A program made the translations under genes and the position numbers. A DNA stretch of 64,000 bases, taken from Aristaeella lactis (lineage in GTDB: Bacteria > Bacillota > Clostridia > Christensenellales > Aristaeellaceae). A model generated the notes under the pieces. The model was not told where the DNA came from. It ran no database searches and worked only from the letters and a program-made list of their open reading frames with translations. The DNA lies in contig NZ_CP069421.1 of assembly GCF_018118585.1 (NCBI RefSeq), forward strand, positions 124,001 through 188,000, given 5' to 3'. Shown piece by piece: positions 23,851-33,076 of the stretch; within the stretch, counting starts at the first letter, position 1; the number at the start of each line of letters is the position of its first letter.

Positions 23851-24610
23851 CCCACTGGGACAGCATATCCTTCATCCAGGCGTAGACATCCATACCGTAA
23901 ACCTGCTTCAGGTTTTCCGGCGTCATGACGTCATCGATGAGTCCCCGGGAAATGGTTTTACCGTGGTCCAGCAGGATGGCGTGGGTGCCGTATTTCCTGG
24001 CAAGGCTCAGGTCGTGGACAACGGACAGGACGGCCCGTCCGGGCTCTTTCAGCCAGTCCCGGATCAGGGAAAAGATGTGCTGCTGGTACTTCAGATCCAG
24101 GTGATTGGCCGGTTCATCGAGGATCAGCACCTGCGGATCCTGGGCAAAGACCTGGGCCAGGAAGACGCGCTGCGTTTCGCCGCCGGAAAGGGTCAGCATG
24201 CTGGCATGCCGCAGATCGGACAGGCCGGTCATTTCCAGCGCTTTTTCCACGGCAGCTTTTCCATCATCATCCCGGCCGGAAAACAGGCCGGACTTGTAGG
24301 CATAGCGGCCCAGCCCGACAACTTCCTCAACGGTGTAGGCATAACCCACATTGTTTTTTTGCGCCAGGACGCCGATCTTCCGCGCAAGCGAGGATGCTTT
24401 CAGACCACGGATATCCTCGCCCTTCCACCGGATGGTTCCTGAGTGGGGAGCACCCTGGGCAATTGCTTCGATCAGGGTGGATTTGCCTGCACCGTTCGGT
24501 CCGGCCAGCATAAGCCACTGGCCTTCCTTCAGGTGAAAGGAAAGGTCATCGACAACGGTGAAGCTGCCGTAACGGACTGTGATATGTTCTCCCTGCAGCA
24601 TGCCGGTCAC
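23843..24610 (-). CDS. btuD: cobamide/iron-siderophore-type ABC transporter ATP-binding protein
   Basis: 255-residue ATPase of the FecE/BtuD group. Walker A GPNGAGKST, signature LSGGETQRVFLAQ, Walker B VLILDEPANHLDL and switch VHDLSLARKYG are present. The longest start is a GTG at 24610 overlapping the permease stop; an ATG three codons later (24601) is equally possible. Substrate is inferred from the cobalamin riboswitch that heads the operon and the facing cobamide operon; ferric siderophore importers have the same sequence family. Confidence 0.88.
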   Translation of the reverse strand: MTGMLQGEHITVRYGSFTVVDDLSFHLKEGQWLMLAGPNGAGKSTLIEAIAQGAPHSGTIRWKGEDIRGLKASSLARKIGVLAQKNNVGYAYTVEEVVGLGRYAYKSGLFSGRDDDGKAAVEKALEMTGLSDLRHASMLTLSGGETQRVFLAQVFAQDPQVLILDEPANHLDLKYQQHIFSLIRDWLKEPGRAVLSVVHDLSLARKYGTHAILLDHGKTISRGLIDDVMTPENLKQVYGMDVYAWMKDMLSQWEK

Positions 24611-25650
24611 CTGGCCTTTCTCGTTTTGTTGAAGATGATGACGAACGCGACGGCCCCGACCATGGACGTGACCACACCGATGGACAGCTCAATGGGACTG
24701 AGCAGGGTCCGGGCGGTCAGGTCCGCCAGGAGCAGGAAGATCGCTCCTGAAAACAGGGAGGCGGGAAGCAGCCGCTTGTGATTCGGCCCCACCAGCATTC
24801 GGGCGATATGGGGCATAACCAGACCCACGAAGCTGACAGTACCTGAAATGGATACGCAGACACCGATCAGGACAGATACGGTGATCATGATGATCAGCTT
24901 CACCCGCTTTACGTTCACGCCGATATGACGGGCATTATCCTCGCCGATGGCAAAAGCGTTCAGCTCCGGACTGAAGCGGAACAGGATCCCGCCGCAGAGG
25001 AGCAGCGCGAAGAACATCAGTTTCGCCTGGTCATAGTTGACGCCGGAGAAGGAACCGAGGGTCCAGTAGCTCAGGGACCTCGTATGATCACTGCAGAAGG
25101 TGATCATGAGCGAGATGATACTGGAGATGAACATGGTAAAGATGACGCCGATCAGGATGATGCTGCTGGTGCTCAGAGAACGATCCAGAGCGTAGGCCAG
25201 GGACAGGATCAGGATCAGCGAGCCAAAGGCAAAGACCATGGCCGTGATCATGGTGCCGCCGTAGGCGGAACCGGGAATGGTGATTCCGGCCACGATGGCG
25301 ACGATCGCGCCCAGGGCTGCGCCGGAGGAAACGCCCATGGTGGAACCGTCCGCCAGGGGATTGCGAAGCAGCCCCTGCATGGCGGCACCGCATATGGATA
25401 AAGACGCCCCGGACAGCGTGACACAAAGCACACGGGGGAGCCGGACATTCAGTATGATGTTTTTGGCAATATTCTGGGGAATCGGAAGCCCCCAGACAGC
25501 GTTCCAGATCGCTGTGACGGTATCTGAAAAGGAAATCCTGACGCTGCCGACGCAGATGCACAGGATCATGGTCAGGAACAGCGCGACGGTCAGGAATAAA
25601 TACGTCAGGGGAGAAAAACGCTCCCGCAGGAGCAGACGTGATTTCTGCAT
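24607..25650 (-). CDS. btuC: FecCD/BtuC-type ABC transporter permease
   Basis: 347-residue membrane protein with about ten helices. FecCD motifs: NVRLPRVLCVTLSGASLSICG, AAMQGLLRNPLADG STMGVSSGAALGA, and near the end VGLVMPHIARMLVGPNHKRLLP with the ATPase-contact segment. It forms the channel of the importer encoded with btuF and btuD. It is preceded by an intercistronic hairpin and overlaps btuD by 4 bases. Confidence 0.9.
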   Translation of the reverse strand: MQKSRLLLRERFSPLTYLFLTVALFLTMILCICVGSVRISFSDTVTAIWNAVWGLPIPQNIAKNIILNVRLPRVLCVTLSGASLSICGAAMQGLLRNPLADGSTMGVSSGAALGAIVAIVAGITIPGSAYGGTMITAMVFAFGSLILILSLAYALDRSLSTSSIILIGVIFTMFISSIISLMITFCSDHTRSLSYWTLGSFSGVNYDQAKLMFFALLLCGGILFRFSPELNAFAIGEDNARHIGVNVKRVKLIIMITVSVLIGVCVSISGTVSFVGLVMPHIARMLVGPNHKRLLPASLFSGAIFLLLADLTARTLLSPIELSIGVVTSMVGAVAFVIIFNKTRKAR

Positions 25651-25670
25651 AGCAACCTCATAAAGGAAAC

Positions 25671-25697
25671 GGGGAACCGGAACCTGTCCGGTTCCCC
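25671..25697 (-). terminator. intercistronic hairpin between btuF and btuC
   Basis: GGGGAACCGG (25671-25680) and CCGGTTCCCC (25688-25697) form a perfect 10-bp stem; on the minus strand it is followed by GTTTCCTTT only, so it is a leaky terminator or stabilising hairpin. It lies directly after the binding-protein gene, as in the two other transporters of the window. Confidence 0.7.
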
Positions 25698-25712
25698 GAT
25701 CAATACCGGAGA

Positions 25713-26624
25713 TCAGGCAGCCGGGGCTTCCTCAGCTTCGGTGCCGTAGACAAAGTCATACAGGGCAATGACGGCGTCCTTCAGGCGCGGGCCGGGACGG
25801 GTCATCATGCTGGTTTCATCATAGAAGATGTTCTGTTCCTTGATAGCGGTGATGTCTCCCCAGCCTTCACGGGAGGAGATCTCTTCGATGCCGGCGGCAC
25901 CCATACCGTTCATCAGGATGATGTATTCGGGGTTGCGTTCGATGACCTGCTCGTCGCTGATCATCAGCCAGGCATCAGCCTGGTCGCCGAAAATATTCTT
26001 AAGGCCGCAGATCTCAGCCAGCTCATGGGTGAAGCTGGAGCTGCCACAGGAGTACAGGTACGGAGGCGGGGAGATCTCAAAATAGACGGTCTTTTCATTG
26101 CCTTCGCTCTTGGCTTTGATCTCATCGATGGTAGCCTGCATGTCAGCGATCAGAGCTTCGGCGTTGTCATCCTTGCCCATCAGGGTGCCGATCATGCGGA
26201 TCGCGGTATAAACACTTTCAATGTTGCTGGTTGTGCTGATCACAACCTTCACGCCGTTTTCTTCGAGCTGCTTGACCTGCTCTTCGGACTGGCTCATGTC
26301 GTTCATCAGTACGACCTGGGGATTCAGCGCCAGGATCTCTTCAATGTTGGTGTTGGCGCCGGACTGAACCACAGGCAGGCTGGTGATGGAAGCGGGGTAA
26401 TCGCAGTACTGTCCGATGCCGACCAGTGCTTCCTCGCAGCCGATGGCGCACAGGATCTCGCAGTCGGAAGGCTGCATGGCAACAATCCGGGTAGCGGGCT
26501 CGGACAGCGTGATCTCGCGGCCATACATATCTGTAACCGTGATCGCGGTATCTTCAGCCAGCACCGCTGTCATGCTGAAAACCATCAGCACGGCAAGGAA
26601 AAGGGATACCAGTTTCTTGGACAT
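25713..26624 (-). CDS. btuF: cobamide-type ABC transporter substrate-binding protein
   Basis: 303-residue secreted protein of the BtuF/FepB periplasmic-binding fold. Signal peptide residues 1-23 (MSKKLVSLFLAVLMVFSMTA, then VLA) with no lipobox Cys. Mature domain: ITVTDMYGREITLSEPATRIV, then LVGIGQYCDYPAS, EEILALNPQVVLMND and a C-terminal GPRLKDAVIALYDFVYG. The start at 26624 has GAGGAGGG 7 bases before it; an earlier in-frame ATG lies inside the riboswitch and is rejected. Its leader holds a cobalamin riboswitch, so the ligand is probably a corrinoid. Confidence 0.9.
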   Translation of the reverse strand: MSKKLVSLFLAVLMVFSMTAVLAEDTAITVTDMYGREITLSEPATRIVAMQPSDCEILCAIGCEEALVGIGQYCDYPASITSLPVVQSGANTNIEEILALNPQVVLMNDMSQSEEQVKQLEENGVKVVISTTSNIESVYTAIRMIGTLMGKDDNAEALIADMQATIDEIKAKSEGNEKTVYFEISPPPYLYSCGSSSFTHELAEICGLKNIFGDQADAWLMISDEQVIERNPEYIILMNGMGAAGIEEISSREGWGDITAIKEQNIFYDETSMMTRPGPRLKDAVIALYDFVYGTEAEEAPAA

Positions 26625-26684
26625 ATTTAGTCCCTCCTCAAACAAGATCAGATGAATCAGCAGGGAACCGCCTTTACAAACAAA

Positions 26685-26705
26685 GGCGTTCCCTTGAGGA
26701 ACGCC
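26685..26705 (-). terminator. hairpin in the expression platform of the cobalamin riboswitch
   Basis: GGCGTTCC (26685-26692) and GGAACGCC (26698-26705) form an 8-bp stem; on the minus strand it is followed by TTTGTTTG, so it can serve as the switched terminator about 60 bases before the btuF start. Confidence 0.6.
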
Positions 26706-26766
26706 ATGCAAACAAAGACCTTTTATGCGGGTCTGTCGCAAGCATATCCCGTTACCCAGGGGACAA

Positions 26767-26912
26767 CAATGATTCACGGTGTAAACAAGTCTCCCGGCTT
26801 GGCTTCATCCGCTGACGCACCTTCCCGCCGTCCGGCAGTGGTTTCATTGCGTCTTGTCAGCTTCACGGTTACTGGGTTAGCCCGGAACTTTCATCCGATT
26901 CCTATATCATTG
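26767..26912 (-). promoter_or_regulatory. cobalamin riboswitch upstream of btuFCD
   Basis: On the minus strand the aptamer is closed by CAATGAT (26912-26906) pairing with ATCATTG (26773-26767). The conserved core elements follow in order: ACCACTG (the GCCACTG box, 26842-26836), GGCGGGAAGGTGCG, and the B12 box GAAGCCAAGCCGGGAGACTT. Binding of adenosylcobalamin would lower expression of the importer. The assignment is by motif; exact borders are approximate. Confidence 0.9.
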
Positions 26913-26975
26913 GTTCAAAAGAACCGCAGATGCGCATCGCTGCGCAGATACACCGGCTATTCATCTGTCGGAATC

Positions 26976-27004
26976 ATTATATTATTCCCAAAAGGTGACG
27001 TCAA
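26976..27004 (-). promoter_or_regulatory. promoter of the btuFCD leader
   Basis: Minus strand: TTGACG (27004-26999), 17 bases, TATAAT (26981-26976). Transcription starts about 55 bases before the riboswitch aptamer. Confidence 0.75.
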
Positions 27005-27060
27005 TTGATTCCTTGTACAATATGACGGGAAAGCATAAAATACTTACGGAGGGTGATGAT

Positions 27061-27918
27061 ATGCTGAACCGGGAACAGTTTATCGAACGGTTTTCAACCG
27101 GGGTTCATCTGCTGGACGGCGCCACGGGAACTGAACTGCGGAAAGCGGGGATGCCCGCGGACTGCTGCACTGAACAGTGGATCGCTGGTCATCCCGGGGA
27201 GATTATCCGGCTTCAGCAGGCTTACGCGGAAGCGGGGAGCGAAATCATTTACGCGCCGACCTTCCTGGCCCAGCCGCTTGCCCTGAAAAAGTGGGGACTC
27301 GAAAAGAAAACAGAAGCCATCAACCGGGAACTGGTCCGGCTGTCCCGGACAGCGGCCCTGGGCTGCCTGGTCGCGGGCAACCTGACAACCATGCGGGGCA
27401 GTACCGATGATCCGGAAGCCATGCGGAACGCGTATCGGTGCCAGATGAAGGCACTGATTGCCGGAGACGTGGATCTCATTGCGGCTGAAACGCTGATGGA
27501 TGCCGATGAGGCAAAGATCATCCTGGAACTGGCGGAAGAGCTGTCCGCACCGGCGGTGATGATCTCTTTTACCTGCCGGGGTGGCCGGCTTTTCTCCGGA
27601 GAGGATCTGACGGAGACCCTGCGCGCGGCGGAAGAAGCCGGCGCCGCGGCTGTGGGCATTAACTGCGTGCCTGCGTCTGCTGAACTACCGGAACTGATCG
27701 GCAGACTGCGCGGGATGACCGGGCTGCCGCTGGTCTGCAAACCCAATGCCGGATATCCGGTACAGGGACAGTATCCCGTCGGAATACAGGAGTTTACCTC
27801 ACTGCTGCTGGACTGCGCAGGGAAAGGTGCCAACCTGATCGGCGGCTGCTGCGGAACATCGCCGGATTATATCCGGAATATCCGCCGATGCCTGCGGCAG
27901 GAAGAACATCCGGATTAA
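27061..27918 (+). CDS. homocysteine S-methyltransferase family protein
   Basis: 285 residues of the zinc-dependent homocysteine methyltransferase barrel (as in the N-terminal module of MetH, MmuM and BHMT). Zinc ligands are visible: Cys202 in INCVP and Cys263-Cys264 in GGCCGTSPDYI. The start LLDGATGTELRKAGMP and the AETLMDADEAK segment fit the family. It methylates homocysteine to methionine. As it lacks cobalamin-binding and folate domains, the methyl donor is unknown; it may work with separate corrinoid modules, which would fit its place next to the B12 importer. The ATG at 27061 has GGAGGGTGAT upstream. Confidence 0.82.
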   Translation: MLNREQFIERFSTGVHLLDGATGTELRKAGMPADCCTEQWIAGHPGEIIRLQQAYAEAGSEIIYAPTFLAQPLALKKWGLEKKTEAINRELVRLSRTAALGCLVAGNLTTMRGSTDDPEAMRNAYRCQMKALIAGDVDLIAAETLMDADEAKIILELAEELSAPAVMISFTCRGGRLFSGEDLTETLRAAEEAGAAAVGINCVPASAELPELIGRLRGMTGLPLVCKPNAGYPVQGQYPVGIQEFTSLLLDCAGKGANLIGGCCGTSPDYIRNIRRCLRQEEHPD

Positions 27919-27987
27919 CGGAAAAACAGGCGCTGGACCCGTGCGCCGGAGACCTGTGCGGATGCAGCTTTAAAACATTCACGAACA

Positions 27988-28016
27988 TTGACACGTCAAT
28001 GGTTCGGCGGTAAAAT
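27988..28016 (+). promoter_or_regulatory. purA promoter
   Basis: TTGACA (27988-27993), 17 bases, TAAAAT (28011-28016): near-consensus sigma-A promoter about 48 bases before purA. Confidence 0.8.
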
Positions 28017-28063
28017 AACTTGTTGTGTTTTTTGCACAAGAATGACGACCGGAGGAAGACAAA

Positions 28064-29341
28064 ATGGCTTGTACAGCGATCGTTGGAATCAACTGGGGTG
28101 ACGAAGGCAAAGGACGTATGGTGGACCTGCTGACAGAGCAGATTGACATCGTGGTTCGTTATCAGGGCGGCGGCAACGCCGGTCATACCGTAATCAATGA
28201 ACACGGTAAGTTTGCCCTGCACCTGCTGCCCTCCGGTATTTTCCGGAAGAATGTGATCAACATTCTGGGCAACGGCGTGGCCGTGGATCCGGAAAGCCTG
28301 ATGAATGAAATCAAAGACGTGGCGGAGAAAGGCGTAGCCGTAACTCCGGAAAACCTGAAGATCAGTGACCGCGCCTCCCTGCTGATGCCCTGGCACCGCC
28401 GCCTGGACGAGCTGGAAGAGCAACGTCTTGCGGACAAGAAATACGGTTCCACCAAGCAGGGAATCGCTCCTTTCTATTCCGATAAATACCAGAAAAAGAC
28501 CATTATGGCCGGCGAGCTGTTCTATCCGGAACGGCTGAAGGCTCACCTGCAGGACCTGATGGAGTGGAAAAACCTCATCATCAAGGGCGTGTACGGTGCT
28601 GAACCCTACACCTGGGAAGAGATCGAAAACTGGCTGAACACCAGCTGTGAAGCCATTAAACCCTTTATCTGCGATACCGGCGACCTGCTGCGCGAAGCGG
28701 AGGAAAACGGCAAAAAGATCATGTTTGAGGCCCAGCTGGGCTCCCTGCGTGACCTGGATCACGGCATTTACCCGATGACCACCTCCTCCAACACCATCGC
28801 GGCTTACGCTCCTGTTGGCTCCGGCCTGCCGGGCGCCGAGCTGGACCGGATCATCGGTGTGGTGAAGGCTTATTCCACCTGCGTGGGCGAAGGGCCCTTC
28901 ACCTGTGAGATGTTCGGTGAGGAAGCCGAAAAACTGCGTGAAGCAGGCAATGAATACGGCGCGAAGACCGGCAGACCCCGCCGGGTCGGTCCGGTGGACC
29001 TGGTCGCAACCCGTTACGGCGTACAGGTGCAGGCCGCCACGGAAGTCGCCCTGACCAAGCTGGACGTGCTGAGCTACATGGACGAGATCCCGGTCTGTGT
29101 GAAGTATGAACTGAACGGCAAGGAAACGGACAAGTTCCCCTTCCCGGCCGCGCTGGATTCCTGCAAGCCGGTTATCAAGACCGTCAAGGGCTGGAAAAAG
29201 GACATCAGCGGTATCCGTACCTGGGAAGACCTGCCGGAGGAAGCCAAGGCCTATGTGCAGATGATCGAGCGCGAGATCCGCTGCCCGATCAAGTGGGTTT
29301 CCGTTGGACCGGAACGGGAAAGCATCATTACAAGAGGATGA
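28064..29341 (+). CDS. purA: adenylosuccinate synthetase
   Basis: 425 residues; makes adenylosuccinate from IMP, aspartate and GTP in AMP synthesis. It has the GTP loop NWGDEGKGRMVDLL with catalytic Asp, QGGGNAGHTV, the GSTKQGI segment, and the C-terminal ERE...KWVSVGPER region. Length is normal for the bacterial enzyme. GGAGGAAG precedes the ATG. purB follows, separated by 125 bases containing a large hairpin. Confidence 0.96.
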   Translation: MACTAIVGINWGDEGKGRMVDLLTEQIDIVVRYQGGGNAGHTVINEHGKFALHLLPSGIFRKNVINILGNGVAVDPESLMNEIKDVAEKGVAVTPENLKISDRASLLMPWHRRLDELEEQRLADKKYGSTKQGIAPFYSDKYQKKTIMAGELFYPERLKAHLQDLMEWKNLIIKGVYGAEPYTWEEIENWLNTSCEAIKPFICDTGDLLREAEENGKKIMFEAQLGSLRDLDHGIYPMTTSSNTIAAYAPVGSGLPGAELDRIIGVVKAYSTCVGEGPFTCEMFGEEAEKLREAGNEYGAKTGRPRRVGPVDLVATRYGVQVQAATEVALTKLDVLSYMDEIPVCVKYELNGKETDKFPFPAALDSCKPVIKTVKGWKKDISGIRTWEDLPEEAKAYVQMIEREIRCPIKWVSVGPERESIITRG

Positions 29342-29381
29342 ATCTCTGACGACCGCCGGTGGCGGAAATCTCGTCAGAGAT
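29342..29381. repeat. long hairpin between purA and purB
   Basis: ATCTCTGACGA (29342-29352) is repeated in reverse complement at 29371-29381, and the interior CCGCC/GGCGG also pairs. The hairpin begins at the purA stop codon and has no T-run, so it is not a classical terminator. mRNA processing or a palindromic repeat element is possible. Confidence 0.7.
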
Positions 29382-29466
29382 GAATTCAACCGAAACAAGC
29401 AAGCTCCCAGGTGGGGAGTCGCGCCGATAGAGGTTGCGGAACGAACACTATTAGGAGAGTAAAAAC

Positions 29467-30882
29467 ATGACACAGCAGTATGAAACGCCCCTGTCTTCCC
29501 GGTATGCTTCCAAATATATGCTGGAGCTGTTCTCCGCCGATACCCGGTACCGCACCTGGAGACGTCTCTGGGTTGCTCTGGCAAAAGCGGAAATGGAACT
29601 CGGCCTGCCGGTGACACAGGCGCAGGTGGACGAGCTGGCCGCCCATATCGAGGACATTGATTACGATTGCGTGCGTGAGCGGGAAAAGGAAGTCCGCCAC
29701 GATGTTATGGCTCATGTGTATGCCTACGGAAAGGTTGCGCCTTCCGCAGCGGGCATTATCCACCTGGGAGCCACCAGCTGCTATGTGACCGATAACGCTG
29801 ACCTGGTGATCTATCGGGATGGCCTGAAGTACCTGCGCGGGGAACTGCTGGGCGCCATGAAGAGCCTGTGTGATTTCGCGGAGAAGTATAAGGATATGCC
29901 CACCCTGGGCTACACCCACTACCAGCCGGCACAGCCGGTGACTGTGGGCAAGCGTGCTTCCCTGTGGCTGCAGGACCTGGCCTCCGACCTGGAAGAGATT
30001 GATTTCGTGATCGACCATCTCCGCTTCCTGGGCTGCCGCGGCACCACCGGTACCGAAGCGAGCTTCATGGACCTGTTTGAGGGAGATGAGGCGAAGATTG
30101 ATGAAATGAACCGCCGCATCGCCGGCACCTTCGGCTTTACCGAATGCTTCACCGTCAGCGGACAGACTTATCCCCGCAAAACGGATGCCCGGATCCTGAA
30201 CGCCCTGAGCGCCCTGGCCCAGAGCTGCTACCGGATGGCGAATGATATCCGCCTGCTGCAGCATGACCGGCAGATTGACGAGCCCTTCGAGGAAAACCAG
30301 ATCGGCTCCTCCGCCATGGCCTACAAACGGAACCCCATGCGCTGCGAGCGTGTGTGCTCCCTGGCCCGTTACCTGATGGCGGATGCCATGAACGCGCCGC
30401 TGACCGCTTCCGTCCAGTGGATGGAGCGGACGCTGGACGATTCCGCCAACCGCCGGATCTCCCTGCCGGAAGCCTTCCTGTGCGCGGACGCGATCCTGCG
30501 CCTGGTGCGGAACATCGCCGGCGGCCTGCGGGTGAACGAGAAGGTTATCGACAAGACCCTGCGGGAGTATATGCCCTTCCTGGCCACCGAGAACCTAATG
30601 ATGGAAGCGGTGAAGCGGGGCGGAAACCGCCAGCAGCTGCATGAGATCATCCGCCGCTGCTCCATGGCCGCGACAGAGAAGATGAAGCAGGGCGAGCCCT
30701 GCGACCTGCTGGCCCGGCTGGCGGCGGAAAAGGACTTCGGCCTGACCGAAGAGGAAATGCGCTCTGTGCTGGATCCCGCGAAGTACACGGGACGCTGCGG
30801 CGCACAGGTGACCGCCCTGGCGGATAAACTGCGTCCGCTGTTTGCGGAAGCCACTGATACCAAAGATTCCATTGACCTTTAA
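29467..30882 (+). CDS. purB: adenylosuccinate lyase
   Basis: 471 residues of the fumarase/aspartase superfamily. It cleaves SAICAR and adenylosuccinate with release of fumarate. Landmarks: HDVMAHVYAYG, GATSCYVTDNAD, YTHYQPAQPVTVGKRAS with the catalytic His, and the signature loop IGSSAMAYKRNPMRCE. GGAGAG lies 9 bases upstream. Paired with purA, it provides both AMP-branch steps. Confidence 0.96.
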   Translation: MTQQYETPLSSRYASKYMLELFSADTRYRTWRRLWVALAKAEMELGLPVTQAQVDELAAHIEDIDYDCVREREKEVRHDVMAHVYAYGKVAPSAAGIIHLGATSCYVTDNADLVIYRDGLKYLRGELLGAMKSLCDFAEKYKDMPTLGYTHYQPAQPVTVGKRASLWLQDLASDLEEIDFVIDHLRFLGCRGTTGTEASFMDLFEGDEAKIDEMNRRIAGTFGFTECFTVSGQTYPRKTDARILNALSALAQSCYRMANDIRLLQHDRQIDEPFEENQIGSSAMAYKRNPMRCERVCSLARYLMADAMNAPLTASVQWMERTLDDSANRRISLPEAFLCADAILRLVRNIAGGLRVNEKVIDKTLREYMPFLATENLMMEAVKRGGNRQQLHEIIRRCSMAATEKMKQGEPCDLLARLAAEKDFGLTEEEMRSVLDPAKYTGRCGAQVTALADKLRPLFAEATDTKDSIDL

Positions 30883-30898
30883 GGGGTAAGATAGTACC

Positions 30899-31666
30899 AT
30901 GCATATGCGGACCAAGAAATGGGCCAGACCTGAACTTCAGGCCTGCCCGTTCTTTATAGATGCGATCAAGGGACCGGATGCCAAAACCGGCGCACTGAGG
31001 GGAACCTGGCGGCCGCGTTTCGCGAACCCTGACCTGCCCCTGCACATTGAGATGGGCTGCGGCAAGGCCGTCAGCACGGCAAAGATGATCGCGGATAATC
31101 CGGGGATCAACTATATCGCCGCGGACCTGAGCGCGGATATCCTGGGCGTGGCCCGGCGCAACATCGTGGAAGCCTGCGGGGAGAATCCCGGGAATGTGCA
31201 GCTGGTGATGGCGGATATCTGCTTTGTGGATCAGGTGTTCGGCCCGGAAGACGGAGCGGAACGGATCTATATCCATTTCTGCAATCCCTGGACAGAGCAT
31301 CCCAAGCATGAAAAGCGCAGGCTGACCCACGCGCGGCAGCTGATGCAGTACCGTTCCTTCCTGAAGGAAAACGGTGAGATCTGGTTTAAGACGGACGATG
31401 ATACGCTTTTTGAGGATTCACTGGCATATTTTGACCTGTGCGGCTTTGAACCGGTGGTGATCGGCAGTGACCTGCACAGGGACGGATTCAGCCCCAACTA
31501 TATCAGTGAACACGAAGAGAAATATACAGCCCTGGGAGTACCGATCAAATACGCGGTTTTCCGGATGAAACCGGAAGCGCCGGATTTTGATCCGACCCGT
31601 TTCAGGCTCACCCCGGGGATCAAAAAGGAAGCACTGGACAAACTGAACTACCGGAAACCGGAATGA
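30899..31666 (+). CDS. trmB: tRNA (guanine-N7-)-methyltransferase
   Basis: 255 residues. The SAM site is in LHIEMGCGKAVSTAKM; IAADLSADILGVARRN follows, and the tRNA-binding/catalytic stretch is YIHFCNPWTEHPKHEKRRLTH. It methylates G46 of tRNAs. The start at 30899 has a weak ribosome site (AAGGGGT); an ATG two codons later is equally possible. It lies 16 bases after purB and is probably co-transcribed. Confidence 0.93.
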   Translation: MHMRTKKWARPELQACPFFIDAIKGPDAKTGALRGTWRPRFANPDLPLHIEMGCGKAVSTAKMIADNPGINYIAADLSADILGVARRNIVEACGENPGNVQLVMADICFVDQVFGPEDGAERIYIHFCNPWTEHPKHEKRRLTHARQLMQYRSFLKENGEIWFKTDDDTLFEDSLAYFDLCGFEPVVIGSDLHRDGFSPNYISEHEEKYTALGVPIKYAVFRMKPEAPDFDPTRFRLTPGIKKEALDKLNYRKPE

Positions 31667-31688
31667 CCAGGAAAGGCCGGTGAACACA

Positions 31689-33056
31689 ATGCGGTTTATG
31701 AAAGGAAAACAGGGCCGGATTGCCGTGGAACGGCTTTTTCTGCTGCTGTATATTCCGCTTGTGCTGGCCATGATGCTGGTGATGCCGGTCGGCGGCCCGC
31801 CGGATGAACAGGCCCACCTGAAACAGGTATGGCTGCTGAGCACCGGCCAGGTCGGAAACGACGGACATATTTTCCCGGCAAACCTTCGGGATCTGCTTCA
31901 GGACGCGGTGGGCGGAACGGAAGCCAGCGCGCTGAAGGATGAAGAGATCCGGAATGTCCGGCTGTCTGAAGAAACTGTTACAGAAGAAGAAAACCAGGCA
32001 ACGGGGATCTACCCGCTGGTATCCTATCTGCCCCAAAGCTGCATGATGTTCCTGACCCGGCTGTTTACAGACCGGATTGATTTCCTGTTATACAGTGCCC
32101 GGATCGGCAGCATGATCGTGACGGGTTTCCTGTTCTGGCTGGCAATCAGGCGCAGCCCGGCGGGAAACATGATCCTGCTGGCGATTGCCTGCCTGCCGCT
32201 GACCCTGCAGGAGGCGGCGTCCGCGTCCTGCGACGGCATGACGATTGCCGGAGTCAGCTTGATCACAGCGGAACTGCTCAGGAGAATGAATAATCATACA
32301 GACTATACATCCCGTTCCCTGTGGCGGTATGCCTGGATCGGAATCGGCGCTGTGCTGTGCAAGCTGCTTTATGTGCCCGCACTGCTGCTCGGTCTGATGC
32401 CGAACGCGGTGACCGAAGAAGAGAAAAAACAGAAAAGAAGGCAGACGCTGGTGATGGCCGGGGCGCTGCTGGCGGCGCTGGCAGCCTGGTACCTGCTTTC
32501 GGTGAAGAGCCTTTCGGGCAGGGAAGGACTGACTTCCGATGCGGTGATTCGCGCGGGGGAGGTAGCCGCCAATCCGCTGCTCCTGATCGGCGCGCAGGTC
32601 AGGACGCTGATTCACAGCGCACCGGGCTGGGCCCGCCAGTTGTTTGGCGTGTTCGGCCGCCTGGACATTTTTTCACCCTGGGCCCTGACCGGCCTGCTGG
32701 CAGTTTCCTTCTGCGGGGTTGCACTGGCGGACAGCGGAGCGGAGGCTGTTCTGCCGGAGCGGAAACAGGCTGTGAAACTCCGCCTGCTGCTGATCGGGAT
32801 CTTTATCCTTTGCTGGATGATCCTTTCCTGCGCCCTGATGGTCTGGTGGACCGGGGAGGGATCTTCCGTGATCCAGGGAATCCAGGGACGGTATTTCCTG
32901 CCCTGCCTGTTCTGCCTGCTGCTGGGACTGCCGCGAATACCCGGCAAGGTAAAAGATGACGGAACAGACCATCGGGGAATTGTGCTGAATGCCTCCATGG
33001 CGGTCTATGTGATCTGTGTGATTGTAACGGTCATCCTGTTGGGAATGAAACTGTAA
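31689..33056 (+). CDS. DUF2142 family membrane protein
   Basis: 455 residues with about nine to ten membrane helices. The N-terminal VMPVGGPPDEQAHLKQVW is the family's conserved PPDE-H motif, placed after helix 1 in the extracytoplasmic loop, as in polyprenyl-phosphate-dependent glycosyltransferases of the GT-C type. That fold suggests transfer of sugars at the cell surface, but the substrate is unknown. An in-frame GTG at 31680 is only 3 bases from AGGAAAGG; the ATG at 31689 is better spaced. It follows trmB by 22 bases. Confidence 0.75.
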   Translation: MRFMKGKQGRIAVERLFLLLYIPLVLAMMLVMPVGGPPDEQAHLKQVWLLSTGQVGNDGHIFPANLRDLLQDAVGGTEASALKDEEIRNVRLSEETVTEEENQATGIYPLVSYLPQSCMMFLTRLFTDRIDFLLYSARIGSMIVTGFLFWLAIRRSPAGNMILLAIACLPLTLQEAASASCDGMTIAGVSLITAELLRRMNNHTDYTSRSLWRYAWIGIGAVLCKLLYVPALLLGLMPNAVTEEEKKQKRRQTLVMAGALLAALAAWYLLSVKSLSGREGLTSDAVIRAGEVAANPLLLIGAQVRTLIHSAPGWARQLFGVFGRLDIFSPWALTGLLAVSFCGVALADSGAEAVLPERKQAVKLRLLLIGIFILCWMILSCALMVWWTGEGSSVIQGIQGRYFLPCLFCLLLGLPRIPGKVKDDGTDHRGIVLNASMAVYVICVIVTVILLGMKL

Positions 33057-33076
33057 TGCATAAAATCAGGGTTAAA

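Noticed and set aside
26652-27008. Small plus-strand frame in the leader of btuF
   Set aside because: It covers the cobalamin riboswitch, which is structured RNA on the other strand.
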